A stretch of 8,951 bases of DNA from Magnetococcales bacterium (lineage in GTDB: Bacteria; Pseudomonadota; Magnetococcia; Magnetococcales; JADFYX01). The number at the start of each line of letters is the position of its first letter. Positions within the stretch are counted from its first letter, which is position 1. The notes beneath the pieces were generated by a model. It saw only the letters and a list, made by a program, of their open reading frames with translations, did not search any database and was not told the DNA's origin. Of the stretch, positions 1-7,137 are shown one piece after another. The stretch is from contig JADFYX010000090.1 of NCBI GenBank assembly GCA_015232795.1, forward strand, positions 1 to 8,951, in the 5' to 3' direction. A program made the position numbers and the translations under genes.

Positions 1-21
1 AATTCTGCCTCACTGAACCTT

Positions 22-27
22 AAGGAG
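22..27 (+). promoter_or_regulatory. Ribosome binding site of the CHAT lipoprotein gene
   Basis: AAGGAG lies 8 bases before the ATG at 36. It is a good Shine-Dalgarno match at normal spacing and supports that start. No promoter can be recognised in the 21 bases upstream of it. Confidence 0.8.
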
Positions 28-35
28 AACAATTA

Positions 36-2729
36 ATGATTATTAAAAAATTGGCACTCTTATCTGTTCTCACCGTTACCCTCTTTGGCTGCGGAGCTTC
101 AACACCAAAAATTGCACCACTTGTTGATTTAGAACAACCCACCCATAAGGCCAATTTAAGTAAGATAGGTAGTGACACAGAACTGTGGAGCTTAGAAGAT
201 GGGGTTAGTGTAGGGATATCTCCATTTGCTCAGAAGAGCACTCTTAACTATCCCCCACCTCCTAAAATAACATCGCAACTTGGCTATGTTCCACCACCTA
301 AAGATAAAGCTCGGGTGTTATCTCCTGGTGAAACCCATTTTTTTGGTTTTGTTGTTACAAAAGATTTTGCCGCTGCCACTCAGGCTTATCTAAATGGCGA
401 GGGACAAAAGGCTATTGTTATTCTTGATAAGATGGAGAGAGAGTCTGCCAAAAATCATCCTGCAATGAATTGGCGTATTTCACACCTTAGAGTTATGGTC
501 CATATGCAACGGGGTGAGATTCCCCAAGGTGAGGCGGAAATACCCCGTATGGAGCAACGGGAGATTGCTATTCTAGGCTCTAATTTAGCCAGCCGGGCTT
601 TAAGAGCAGAGCTACGCATGTGGGCAGGGGATTTTCCCCGTGCTATTGCCGATGCCGGGCAGGTTTTACAGGCAATTGGCGATTGGTCCATGCCTACCAG
701 CTATATGATGCCTCCTTCTAACAGTGAGATGACCAAACTGGGTGTGACGACCGAGGCGAAAATGCGATCCCAAGCTGTTATGGGCAGCAGCCTTTTTTTG
801 CAACAGCGTTTTAGCGAGGCTGCCCCCTGGTTGGAGGCTTTAGATGCTCAAGCCAACGATGTTTTTTATGTCTTCTCCCATCCTCTGTATGGGAGTTTTG
901 TAAAACCCTATATGGATGCCTTTTATGGTCGGGGTAACGGCCAGGCTCTTTTAGCCACAACTATAATGGCTACTAAAGAAGACCGAGAGCGGGGTGGGAG
1001 GCTTTTTGCTCGCGCAACGGACTATTTCAACGCCATGGGTTATCGTCCCGGTATTGTGGTGGTGGAATCTTTAAAAGCCTGGGCTTTGTTGCTGGTTGAA
1101 GATTATGAAGCAGCAAACACCCAGGCTATAAAAGCTTTGGGGCTGGCGGAAAAAAGCGGGCTTTTGGATTTTGTCTGGCGGATTGAGATATTAAGGGGAG
1201 AGGCTCTATTTAAGGTTGGTAGAATCGCCGAAGCCGAGGAGTCCCTGCGCCGTGGGCAGTCGGTGGTGGATCTGATAATTGGTACTTTACGCTCTGATAA
1301 GGCCAAAGTTCGCTTTGGTGCCGACAAGGAACAGCTTACCAAAATACTTAGCCAGATAGATACGCAAAAGCAGGATTGGCACACTCTTTTTGAAGATTTA
1401 GAGAGGGGCAGAGCCAGAGCATTTATAGATATGTTGGGGCGTAAGGTTGCTCCCCAAGGTCGGCAAGAAAAACTGGTTGCTAAAATAAAAAGTGTCGATA
1501 AAAAAATTCTTATAGCAAGGCAACGTAACAGTGCCTTAATTAGCAATAAAACTCATGAGATAAACCAAGAGCCGGAGCTCCTCAAGCAACGCAACAGTTT
1601 GATGGTTGCGCTACGCAGAGCAGACCCGGAGTTGGCAGATCTATTTTCGGTATCCACTACCAGTCTAGAAAATGTACAAAAAGAGTTAAAACCCGGTGAG
1701 GTGCTCTATTATGCTCTGCCAGTTATAGCGGACAAACCTCTGCAATTTTTAAAAATAAGCAGCACTAATGCCGAACTTGAAGAGATTGACCTAACGGCAG
1801 AACAGCTTCGCACTCACCTAGATGCCTTTACCGCTGCCCGTATTGGGGAAGAGGATGTTTTTGCAACTCTTTATCAAAAACGCGGTATTAAGGTGGTTAA
1901 AAAAACTGCTGAAGAGTCAGTGGCCGATCTAGAGCCTTTTGAGCAAGAGGAGTTGATTTTAAAGTCTCTTTCCCAAAAGCTGGGGGTTGAGGATTGGAGC
2001 GCATCTAAAGCTGTTTATATTGTACCTGGTGGAGATCTGTTTTTTGTACCTTGGGGTGGGTTGAATATAAAGGTTCCTGTTGTTGTACTGCCCACTGGTG
2101 GCTGGATACTTAGGGTAAAAAACCAGCTAAAAGCAATGCAACAGGCTGTGCTGGTTGGTGACCCGGCTTTTGGTGGCGTGCTGTCCCAACTATCTGGGGC
2201 AAAAAAAGAGGCACAACAGATAGCCCAGCAATATGGTAGCCAACCCTTGATAGGCAAAGATGCAACCAAATCAGCATTGCGTTTGGCGGTTGGTGGTGGG
2301 GTAGATATGCTGCATTTAGCCACCCATGCCTATTATGATAGCAACCGTCCTTTGCAATCGGCACTTTTTCTCAGCAACGGCACAAAGGCTACAGCACTTA
2401 CTGCCAAAGAGATTTTTTTACACCCCTTATCTGCCCAACTGGTGGTACTTTCCGCCTGTGAAACGGGCATGGGCCAAGTAATTGCGGGGGACGATCTGTT
2501 GGGACTAAGCCGCAGTTTTTATCTTGGGGGAACATCTACCCTGCTCAGTAGTTTATGGCCTGTAGAAGATAGAGCAACCCTGCTTTTTATGGAGCATTTT
2601 CATAAACAGGCTAAAAATGGCGATTTTGGTAATGCATGGCTTAGTGCAAGAGATGCGGTAAAAAAAGCTGGTTATCCACCTTCATCATACGGTGCGTTTA
2701 ACCTTGGTGGGTCGTTTGGCAGTAGGTGA
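36..2729 (+). CDS. Predicted outer-membrane lipoprotein with helical repeats and a C-terminal CHAT peptidase domain
   Basis: This 897-residue protein starts with a lipoprotein signal: two lysines at 4-5, a hydrophobic stretch, and a lipobox L16-F17-G18-C19, with Gly at +2, which does not favour inner-membrane retention. A proline-rich linker follows (PPPP at 73-76, PPP at 86-88). Residues of about 110-430 are alpha-helical and TPR-like, with the clearest repeats near 335-415, followed by a charged, possibly coiled-coil stretch near 440-520. The C-terminal third is a CHAT domain, a caspase/separase-like cysteine peptidase fold: LVGDPAFGG near 708, LSGAKKEAQQIA near 718, LHLATHA with probable catalytic H764, VVLSACETGMG with probable catalytic C808, then GDDLLGLSRSF and SSLWPVEDRAT. 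Both catalytic residues are present, so an active peptidase is plausible. The start is supported by AAGGAG 8 bases upstream. The stop overlaps the next gene by 4 bases, which suggests translational coupling. The substrate is unknown. Related TPR-CHAT proteins are known beside two-partner-secretion adhesins, but none is visible here. Confidence 0.88.
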   Translation: MIIKKLALLSVLTVTLFGCGASTPKIAPLVDLEQPTHKANLSKIGSDTELWSLEDGVSVGISPFAQKSTLNYPPPPKITSQLGYVPPPKDKARVLSPGETHFFGFVVTKDFAAATQAYLNGEGQKAIVILDKMERESAKNHPAMNWRISHLRVMVHMQRGEIPQGEAEIPRMEQREIAILGSNLASRALRAELRMWAGDFPRAIADAGQVLQAIGDWSMPTSYMMPPSNSEMTKLGVTTEAKMRSQAVMGSSLFLQQRFSEAAPWLEALDAQANDVFYVFSHPLYGSFVKPYMDAFYGRGNGQALLATTIMATKEDRERGGRLFARATDYFNAMGYRPGIVVVESLKAWALLLVEDYEAANTQAIKALGLAEKSGLLDFVWRIEILRGEALFKVGRIAEAEESLRRGQSVVDLIIGTLRSDKAKVRFGADKEQLTKILSQIDTQKQDWHTLFEDLERGRARAFIDMLGRKVAPQGRQEKLVAKIKSVDKKILIARQRNSALISNKTHEINQEPELLKQRNSLMVALRRADPELADLFSVSTTSLENVQKELKPGEVLYYALPVIADKPLQFLKISSTNAELEEIDLTAEQLRTHLDAFTAARIGEEDVFATLYQKRGIKVVKKTAEESVADLEPFEQEELILKSLSQKLGVEDWSASKAVYIVPGGDLFFVPWGGLNIKVPVVVLPTGGWILRVKNQLKAMQQAVLVGDPAFGGVLSQLSGAKKEAQQIAQQYGSQPLIGKDATKSALRLAVGGGVDMLHLATHAYYDSNRPLQSALFLSNGTKATALTAKEIFLHPLSAQLVVLSACETGMGQVIAGDDLLGLSRSFYLGGTSTLLSSLWPVEDRATLLFMEHFHKQAKNGDFGNAWLSARDAVKKAGYPPSSYGAFNLGGSFGSR

Positions 2730-4633
2730 AAATGAGAACGGCAGATGAGGCATACAAGGAGGCTCTCGATAGTGTTAATAGCGGGAGATATAGTGATGCC
2801 GAGGAGCTATGCTGTACTGTTTTAAAAGATATACCCAACCATATTGATGCAATTAATTTGTTGGGTATTGTTGCCCAAAAAACAGGAAGGCACGATTTAG
2901 CTGTTGAGCAGTTTAACCGTGCTTTATGCATTAATAACGGTTCAGAGTTTTTATATTACAACCTTGCGAGTTCACTCTATAAATTAGGGGAGACCCGACA
3001 GGCAGTTGCTGCTCTGCAACAAGCCATTGCTATTAACCCGGAATTTTTTCACGCGTATTGTAGCTTAGGATACGGGCAACGGGTTTTGGGGAGGTTTGAT
3101 GAGGCTGCAACCAGCTACCAAAAAGCAATATTCATTAACCCCAACGATGCTGATGCCCACAATAACCTTGGTATTTCCCTACAAACAGCAAACAAAACAG
3201 AACAAGCCATAGAGTGCTACCGCAAGGCAATAGCCATTAGGCCCGACTATGTGGTGGCTATGAGTAATTTAGGTTTTGGCTTGCAGATTTTGGGCAGGCT
3301 GAGTGAATCTTGCGAAATTTTACAAAAGGCAATTGCTATAGATCCGAACTATGCAGATGCTCATTATAATCTTGGAGTTACCCTACATGAACAAAAACTA
3401 GTAGCTGAAGCGATAGCCAGTTATCAAAAAGCAATTGCTATTAATCCAAACGATGCCAAGGTTCATTTTAACTGTGCAAACTGCTTAAAAGAGCAGAATA
3501 ATTATGCTGCGGCAATTCTAAGCTATGGAGAAGCAATAAGAATCAACCCTGATTATGCCGATGCTTACAACAATCTTGGTGTTGTTTTACAAGAGGTTGG
3601 AGAGTTTGATAAGGCGGATATAAACTACCAAAAAGCCATTGCTATAAGGCCCGATTTTGCAGATGCCCATCATAATTTAAGTCTTGATGAGCTGGTAAGG
3701 GGAGATTTAATTAATGGTTGGGTAAATTATAATTGGCGATGGCTGACCAAGCATCATGATAGGGAGCGTTTTTTAAAATTTGAAGACAGAATGTGGCTGG
3801 GGGGAGATGTAACTGCAAAACGGTTTTTATTATGGGCGGAGCAAGGGATAGGTGAGAGTATAATTTTTTCCACTATGTTTGCTGATTTAATAGAGCAAGG
3901 GGCTAAAATTGTTATTGAGTGCGACCCACGTTTAATTCCACTGTTTGGGAGGACGTATCTTTCGGCAGTTTGTGTTGCCAAGGGAGATAAATTAACGGTG
4001 GAGGGAGAAGATAACAGATTTGATTATATTATGCCCTTTGGTAATTTATCTCCTGTTTTACGAGGTGATTTAAAATTTTTTCCCAAAAAAGCAGTACATC
4101 TTTTAGCTGATGAGGATAAAAAACAGGCTATTAGAGAGCGTTATTTAAACAAAAATAGTACCGATATTTTAGTAGGCATCTCTTGGCACAGCAATAGCCC
4201 TAAATACAGAGATAAATCTTTAAAGTTGGCAGATTTAAAGCCGTTGTTAAGCTTGCCCAACATTGTTTTTGTTGATCTGCAATATGGTGATACAACTGAG
4301 GAGAGAGGGGAGTTTACGAGAGATACGGCTATTGAAATTATCCATGACGATGATGTGGAGCAGATGGTTGATCTTGATAGTTTTGCAGCCCAAGTTGCAG
4401 CAATGGATGTAGTTGTGACCATATCCAACACCACGGCCCATATGGCAGGGGCATTGGGGGTTGAGACATTGTTGCTGTTGGGAAAATTCAGTTTATGGTA
4501 TTGGATGATGGATCGTGAAGACTCGCCATGGTATTCTTGTGCAAATTTATTCAGGCAGCAAAAACAGGGTGAGTGGGAAGATGTTGTTGGGGATGTTACG
4601 AGAAGGCTTAAAGAGACAGTCAGGCAGAGATAA
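2726..4633 (+). CDS. TPR-repeat protein with C-terminal GT9/GT41-like glycosyltransferase domain
   Basis: This 635-residue protein has no signal peptide and is probably cytoplasmic. It opens with about nine TPR units over residues 5-310. From TPR3 on they keep an exact 34-residue period, most ending in IxINPN or IxIRPD (for example at 140, 174, 208, 242, 276 and 310); a partial unit with WVNYNWRW follows. The C-terminal domain carries motifs typical of TPR-linked glycosyltransferase-like proteins: WLGGD, LLWAEQGIGESIIFSTMF (from about 359), VGISWHSNS (from 483), KLADLKPLL, VDLQYG, SNTTAHMAGALG (from 567) and PWYS near 601. The likely role is transfer of a sugar to a protein or glycan acceptor bound by the TPR solenoid; donor and acceptor cannot be read from sequence. 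The start is ambiguous: GTG at 2726 gives a GTGA overlap with the upstream stop, while ATG at 2732 is only two codons later and has AGGTGA too close in front. The stop is 32 bases before rfbB. Confidence 0.85.
   Translation: MKMRTADEAYKEALDSVNSGRYSDAEELCCTVLKDIPNHIDAINLLGIVAQKTGRHDLAVEQFNRALCINNGSEFLYYNLASSLYKLGETRQAVAALQQAIAINPEFFHAYCSLGYGQRVLGRFDEAATSYQKAIFINPNDADAHNNLGISLQTANKTEQAIECYRKAIAIRPDYVVAMSNLGFGLQILGRLSESCEILQKAIAIDPNYADAHYNLGVTLHEQKLVAEAIASYQKAIAINPNDAKVHFNCANCLKEQNNYAAAILSYGEAIRINPDYADAYNNLGVVLQEVGEFDKADINYQKAIAIRPDFADAHHNLSLDELVRGDLINGWVNYNWRWLTKHHDRERFLKFEDRMWLGGDVTAKRFLLWAEQGIGESIIFSTMFADLIEQGAKIVIECDPRLIPLFGRTYLSAVCVAKGDKLTVEGEDNRFDYIMPFGNLSPVLRGDLKFFPKKAVHLLADEDKKQAIRERYLNKNSTDILVGISWHSNSPKYRDKSLKLADLKPLLSLPNIVFVDLQYGDTTEERGEFTRDTAIEIIHDDDVEQMVDLDSFAAQVAAMDVVVTISNTTAHMAGALGVETLLLLGKFSLWYWMMDREDSPWYSCANLFRQQKQGEWEDVVGDVTRRLKETVRQR
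2942..3655 (+). repeat. Tandem 102-base imperfect repeats encoding TPR units 3-9
   Basis: Seven 34-residue TPR units give a 102-base period at DNA level. Similar blocks such as accaaaaagcaat and tatcaaaaagcaattgct recur near 3117, 3421 and 3625. Similarity is strongest at the second helix of each unit (KAIAINP). The repeats are diverged rather than identical, so this is mainly protein-level repetition, though unit gain or loss by recombination is possible. Confidence 0.65.
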
Positions 4634-4665
4634 TTTTAACTTTTAAAAGTGATACATTAACAGCT

Positions 4666-5715
4666 ATGAATACAATACTTGTTACTGGTGGTGCGGGATT
4701 TATCGGCTCTAACCTTGTGCGTCATTTACTTAAGAACAATAACCGGGTTATCAACCTGGATCTTTTGACTTATGCGGGTAGTTTAGAAAACCTTGTTGGT
4801 TTGGTAGAGGGTGATGGGTATCGGTTTGTTCATGGTTCCATTGGCAACAAAAAACTTATTGAGTCGTTATTAAAAGAGCATCAACCGGACGCTATTATAA
4901 ATGTAGCTGCTGAGACCCATGTGGATCGTTCTATTGATGATCCGGACGTTTTTATTGAGACCAACATTGTGGGTTTGCATACTTTGTTGAGGCTGGCGAG
5001 ATATTATTGGAGCGGCTTGGCGGGAGAAAAACAGGCTGGATTTCGTTTTTTGCAGGTTTCTACCGATGAGGTTTACGGTTCGGTATTGACTGGCCATTCG
5101 GTAGAGGACGACCCATTTAGGGCCAACTCGCCATATGCAGCAGCCAAGGCATCGGGAGATCTTTTGGTGAGGTCTTATAACAAGACCTATGATTTACCGA
5201 CATTAATAACCAACGGTTCAAACACTTACGGACCCAACCAATTTCCTGAAAAGCTAATACCATTAACCATTTTAAAAGCTCTTGGGGGAGAATCTTTACC
5301 CATATATGGGGATGGCAAGAATGTGAGAGATTGGCTTTTTGTTGAGGACCATTGCCGTGGCATTGCCCATGTATTGCAGAGTGGCGAGGCGGGCAAGAAT
5401 TATAATATTGGTGGCAGTGATGAACGGGCCAATATTGATGTTGTAGGTTATTTATGTTCTGTTTTAGATCGTCTATCGCCAAGAGGGGACGGTCAAGTAT
5501 ATGAAAAGCAGATAGAGTATGTTGCCGACAGGCCGGGTCATGATTTTCGTTATGCGTTGGATACCACACGTGCTCAGGGTTTGGGTTGGGGGACGAAGAC
5601 CGATTTTCAGGTTGGATTAGAAAAAACGGTTAAGTGGTATTTAGATAATCAAGAGTGGTGTAGAGCGGTTGCTGCTAACAGTGATCCACTTTCGCGAATT
5701 GGGCTTGCCAAATAA
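4666..5715 (+). CDS. rfbB: dTDP-glucose 4,6-dehydratase
   Basis: This enzyme converts dTDP-D-glucose to dTDP-4-keto-6-deoxy-D-glucose, step two of dTDP-L-rhamnose synthesis, in the cytoplasm with bound NAD. The 349 residues match the usual family length. It is an extended short-chain dehydrogenase: the Rossmann motif TGGAGFIGSN at 7-16 binds NAD, NVAAETHVDRSIDDP is the family signature, STDEVYG contains the T133-D134-E135 catalytic triplet, and the Tyr/Lys pair is Y157 and K161 in SPYAAAKAS. NTYGPNQFPEKLIPL and GDGKNVRDWLFVEDH are further family blocks. The ATG at 4666 places the Rossmann strand at the very N-terminus as expected, but no clear Shine-Dalgarno precedes it. The 12-base palindrome acttttaaaagt lies at 4639-4650. 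The gene is 26 bases ahead of rfbA, so the two are probably cotranscribed. An equivalent name is rmlB. Confidence 0.96.
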   Translation: MNTILVTGGAGFIGSNLVRHLLKNNNRVINLDLLTYAGSLENLVGLVEGDGYRFVHGSIGNKKLIESLLKEHQPDAIINVAAETHVDRSIDDPDVFIETNIVGLHTLLRLARYYWSGLAGEKQAGFRFLQVSTDEVYGSVLTGHSVEDDPFRANSPYAAAKASGDLLVRSYNKTYDLPTLITNGSNTYGPNQFPEKLIPLTILKALGGESLPIYGDGKNVRDWLFVEDHCRGIAHVLQSGEAGKNYNIGGSDERANIDVVGYLCSVLDRLSPRGDGQVYEKQIEYVADRPGHDFRYALDTTRAQGLGWGTKTDFQVGLEKTVKWYLDNQEWCRAVAANSDPLSRIGLAK

Positions 5716-5741
5716 GCCATATAAAAGGGATATGTAAGAAC

Positions 5742-6620
5742 ATGGGACATAAAGGGATAATTTTAGCTGGTGGTAGTGGTTCGAGGCTTCATCCGGTTAC
5801 CCATGTGGTTTCCAAGCAGCTTCTGCCTATTTATGATAAACCTATGATTTATTATAGTTTATCTATTTTAATGTTGGCGGAAATTCGCGATATTTTAATT
5901 ATATCTACACCTGTGGAGCTACCTCGGTTTGAGCAACTACTTGGTGATGGTAGCAAGCTTGGCATTAACATATCGTACGCACCGCAACCTGAGCCGAGGG
6001 GTTTAGCGGAGGCATTTATTATTGGCAGTGAATTTGTTGGGCGTGATCCTGTTACGTTAATATTGGGTGACAACATATTGTATGGTCCGGGTTTGCCGGA
6101 GAGGTTGGTCAAGCATACAGGTATAAATGATGGGGCCACGGTTTTTTCTTATCGGGTTAGTGATCCAGAGCGGTATGGTGTTATTGAGATGGATGAGAAT
6201 AACCGGGCGGTATCTATTGAGGAGAAGCCTGTTAAGCCCAAGTCTAATTTAGCAGTTACGGGGCTTTATTTTTACGACAATAGTGTTGTTGAGATGGCGC
6301 ATAATATCAAGCCTTCGGCACGGGGCGAGCTTGAGATAACGGAGATCAACAATATTTATTTAGGGCGTGGGAAGTTAAATGTTGAGGTATTGGGTCGTGG
6401 TTATGCGTGGTTGGATGCTGGTACTGAGGAGTCTATGTTGGATGCGGCCAATTATATTGCGACCATTAGTAGACGGCAGGGTTTGCGGATTGGTTGTATT
6501 GAGGAGATAGCATGGCGGAATAGATGGATTGATGGGGATGAGCTGATAGCGTTGGGGGAGGAGATTGGGAAATCTCCATACGGGCAGTATATTATTAGAC
6601 GGGCTAAGTCGGGTTATTAA
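5742..6620 (+). CDS. rfbA: Glucose-1-phosphate thymidylyltransferase
   Basis: This enzyme joins glucose-1-phosphate and dTTP to give dTDP-glucose and pyrophosphate, the first step of dTDP-L-rhamnose synthesis and its usual feedback point. The 292 residues match the short bacterial RmlA class. The nucleotide-binding signature GGSGSRLHPVT is at 10-20. K25 lies in SKQLLPIYDKPMIYY, D110 of the metal-binding GDN is at 109-111, and IEEKP at 159-163, VTGLYFYD near 172 and YAWLDAGTEESMLDA at 221-235 (with D225) are all present. An AAGGG sequence at 5725-5729 sits about 12 bases before the ATG, a slightly long but usable spacing. The coding strand is strikingly G+T-rich, for example 46 of 60 bases at 6361-6420. 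A hairpin-rich repeat begins 12 bases after the stop and separates this gene from rfbC. An equivalent name is rmlA. Confidence 0.96.
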   Translation: MGHKGIILAGGSGSRLHPVTHVVSKQLLPIYDKPMIYYSLSILMLAEIRDILIISTPVELPRFEQLLGDGSKLGINISYAPQPEPRGLAEAFIIGSEFVGRDPVTLILGDNILYGPGLPERLVKHTGINDGATVFSYRVSDPERYGVIEMDENNRAVSIEEKPVKPKSNLAVTGLYFYDNSVVEMAHNIKPSARGELEITEINNIYLGRGKLNVEVLGRGYAWLDAGTEESMLDAANYIATISRRQGLRIGCIEEIAWRNRWIDGDELIALGEEIGKSPYGQYIIRRAKSGY

Positions 6621-6706
6621 TATTTTTCAGGCTTTTATTAGTGGGGGTTAAGGGGAATCATTCCCCTTATGGGTTTGGGCAACGCCCAAGGTTCTGCTGT
6701 TGCTGT

Positions 6707-6735
6707 AAAGCCGGATTTATCCAGGGCTTTTTTTT
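6707..6735 (+). terminator. Possible intrinsic terminator after rfbA, inside repeat copy 1
   Basis: The stem aaagccgga (6707-6715) pairs with tcc (6720-6722) and ggcttt (6725-6730), leaving a small ag bulge, and runs into eight Ts at 6728-6735. The T tract can instead pair with the As at 6745-6752, so termination may be partial. It lies 87 bases past the rfbA stop. Confidence 0.45.
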
Positions 6736-6774
6736 GCGCCTTTTAAAAAAAAGCCCCCGGCTCTGCTTCTAAAC

Positions 6775-6820
6775 CCCCAAGGCTGAAAAAACCGTCTTTT
6801 TGGTTTTTTCAGCCTTGGGG
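6775..6820. repeat. Perfect 19-base-pair palindromic hairpin (module D)
   Basis: The left arm is ccccaaggctgaaaaaacc (6775-6793), the loop is gtcttttt and the right arm is its exact complement (6802-6820). No T tract follows, so it is not a standard terminator. It shares with module F the inner design of A6-CC against GG-T6, but its outer arm is unrelated. It is found only in copy 1. Confidence 0.85.
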
Positions 6821-6890
6821 ATGATATTTGCCTGCTATGGGTTGGGTTAAATTATATAGCCTGATTTGTGCTTTAAATTAGCAAATGAAG

Positions 6891-7104
6891 TTACCCGACC
6901 CATAACATGTAAAGGACATTCTCAGAGGTAAAAAACCCCAAAAGGCCGGGTTTTTTTACCTCTGAGAATTAATATACTCGCCGGGAATTTTTTTCAAAAG
7001 CGAAAAAAAGCCTTTTTAAATCCGGCTTTACAGCAACAGAAGAACCTTGGGCTTCGCCCAAACCCAGCAGGGAGATGATCTCCCTGCACCCACACTAATA
7101 AAAG
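6891..7104 (-). repeat. Modular hairpin repeat, copy 2 (inverted, upstream of rfbC)
   Basis: Read on the minus strand this copy repeats the order seen in copy 3. Coordinates are on the + strand: end sequence at 7093-7104; hairpin A, gcagggagat-g-atctccctgc (7067-7087); hairpin B, ttgggc-ttc-gcccaa (7047-7061); linker and T-rich module at 7000-7033, an exact 34-base inverted match to 8630-8663; an exact 17-base inverted match at 6967-6983 to copy 3; hairpin F, attctcagaggt...acctctgagaat (6918-6969); gtaaaggac (6909-6917); and the acccgaccc arm near 6893-6901. It ends 33 bases before the rfbC ATG. Unlike copies 1 and 3, it does not follow a gene stop codon in its own orientation. Confidence 0.87.
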
Positions 7105-7125
7105 ACAAAAAAAACTGATTTTCAC

Positions 7126-7129
7126 AGGA
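7126..7129 (+). promoter_or_regulatory. Ribosome binding site of rfbC
   Basis: AGGA lies 8 bases before the ATG at 7138 and supports that start. No convincing -35/-10 pair is seen between the repeat and this site, so it is unclear whether rfbC is read from its own promoter or by read-through from rfbA. Confidence 0.6.
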
Positions 7130-7137
7130 TAACCACC

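Larger units (their letters stand above)
6632..6849 (+). repeat. Modular hairpin repeat, copy 1 (downstream of rfbA)
   Basis: This copy starts 12 bases after the rfbA stop. Modules in order: end sequence cttttattagtg (6632-6643); hairpin A, taaggggaat-c-attcccctta (6649-6669); hairpin B, ttgggc-aac-gcccaa (6675-6689); a conserved linker ending ctgtaaagccggattta; hairpin C, gggctttttttt (6724-6735) against aaaaaaaagccc (6745-6756); hairpin D at 6775-6820; and tatgggttgggtta at 6836-6849. It aligns with copy 3 in the same orientation and with copy 2 in reverse complement through hairpin C. After that the other copies carry a different hairpin (F) where this one carries D. No reading frame worth calling is present. 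Confidence 0.85.
6632..7104. repeat. Composite 473-base inverted repeat filling the rfbA-rfbC gap
   Basis: The 517-base stretch 6621-7137 has no gene. Copies 1 and 2 face each other here and together make one large imperfect inverted repeat. Its outermost 12 bases are perfect inverted matches (cttttattagtg at 6632-6643, cactaataaaag at 7093-7104), and it is centred near 6870. Inner matching arms include tatgggttgggt (6836-6847) and acccgacccata (6893-6904). It could be a non-autonomous MITE-like element or two inverted insertions of a REP-type repeat. No target-site duplication is obvious at its ends. Confidence 0.7.

Noticed and set aside
455..691. Minus-strand frames opposite the CHAT, TPR and rfb genes (for example 455-691, 1103-1546, 5117-5569)
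   Set aside because: They are fully antisense to well-supported genes, have low-complexity or Cys/Ser/Pro-rich translations and show no recognisable motif.
4639..4650. Palindrome acttttaaaagt before rfbB as an operator or terminator
   Set aside because: It is AT-only apart from the end pairs, has no loop and no following T tract, and such sequences are common by chance in AT-rich gaps.
6841..6899. Integron attC-like site, because GTTGGGT fits GTTRRRY and ACCCAAC at 8753-8759 fits RYYYAAC
   Set aside because: At 6841-6899 the partner is ACCCGAC instead of RYYYAAC and the boxes are in the wrong order; the 8753 match has no partner box. No integrase or cassette array is present.
6632..7104. 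CRISPR array
   Set aside because: There is no direct repeat at regular spacing. The units are palindromes of different sequence and no cas gene is nearby.
7088..7125. Promoter for rfbC in the A-rich stretch before its ribosome site
   Set aside because: taataa can be read as a weak -10, but no -35 at a sensible distance is found.
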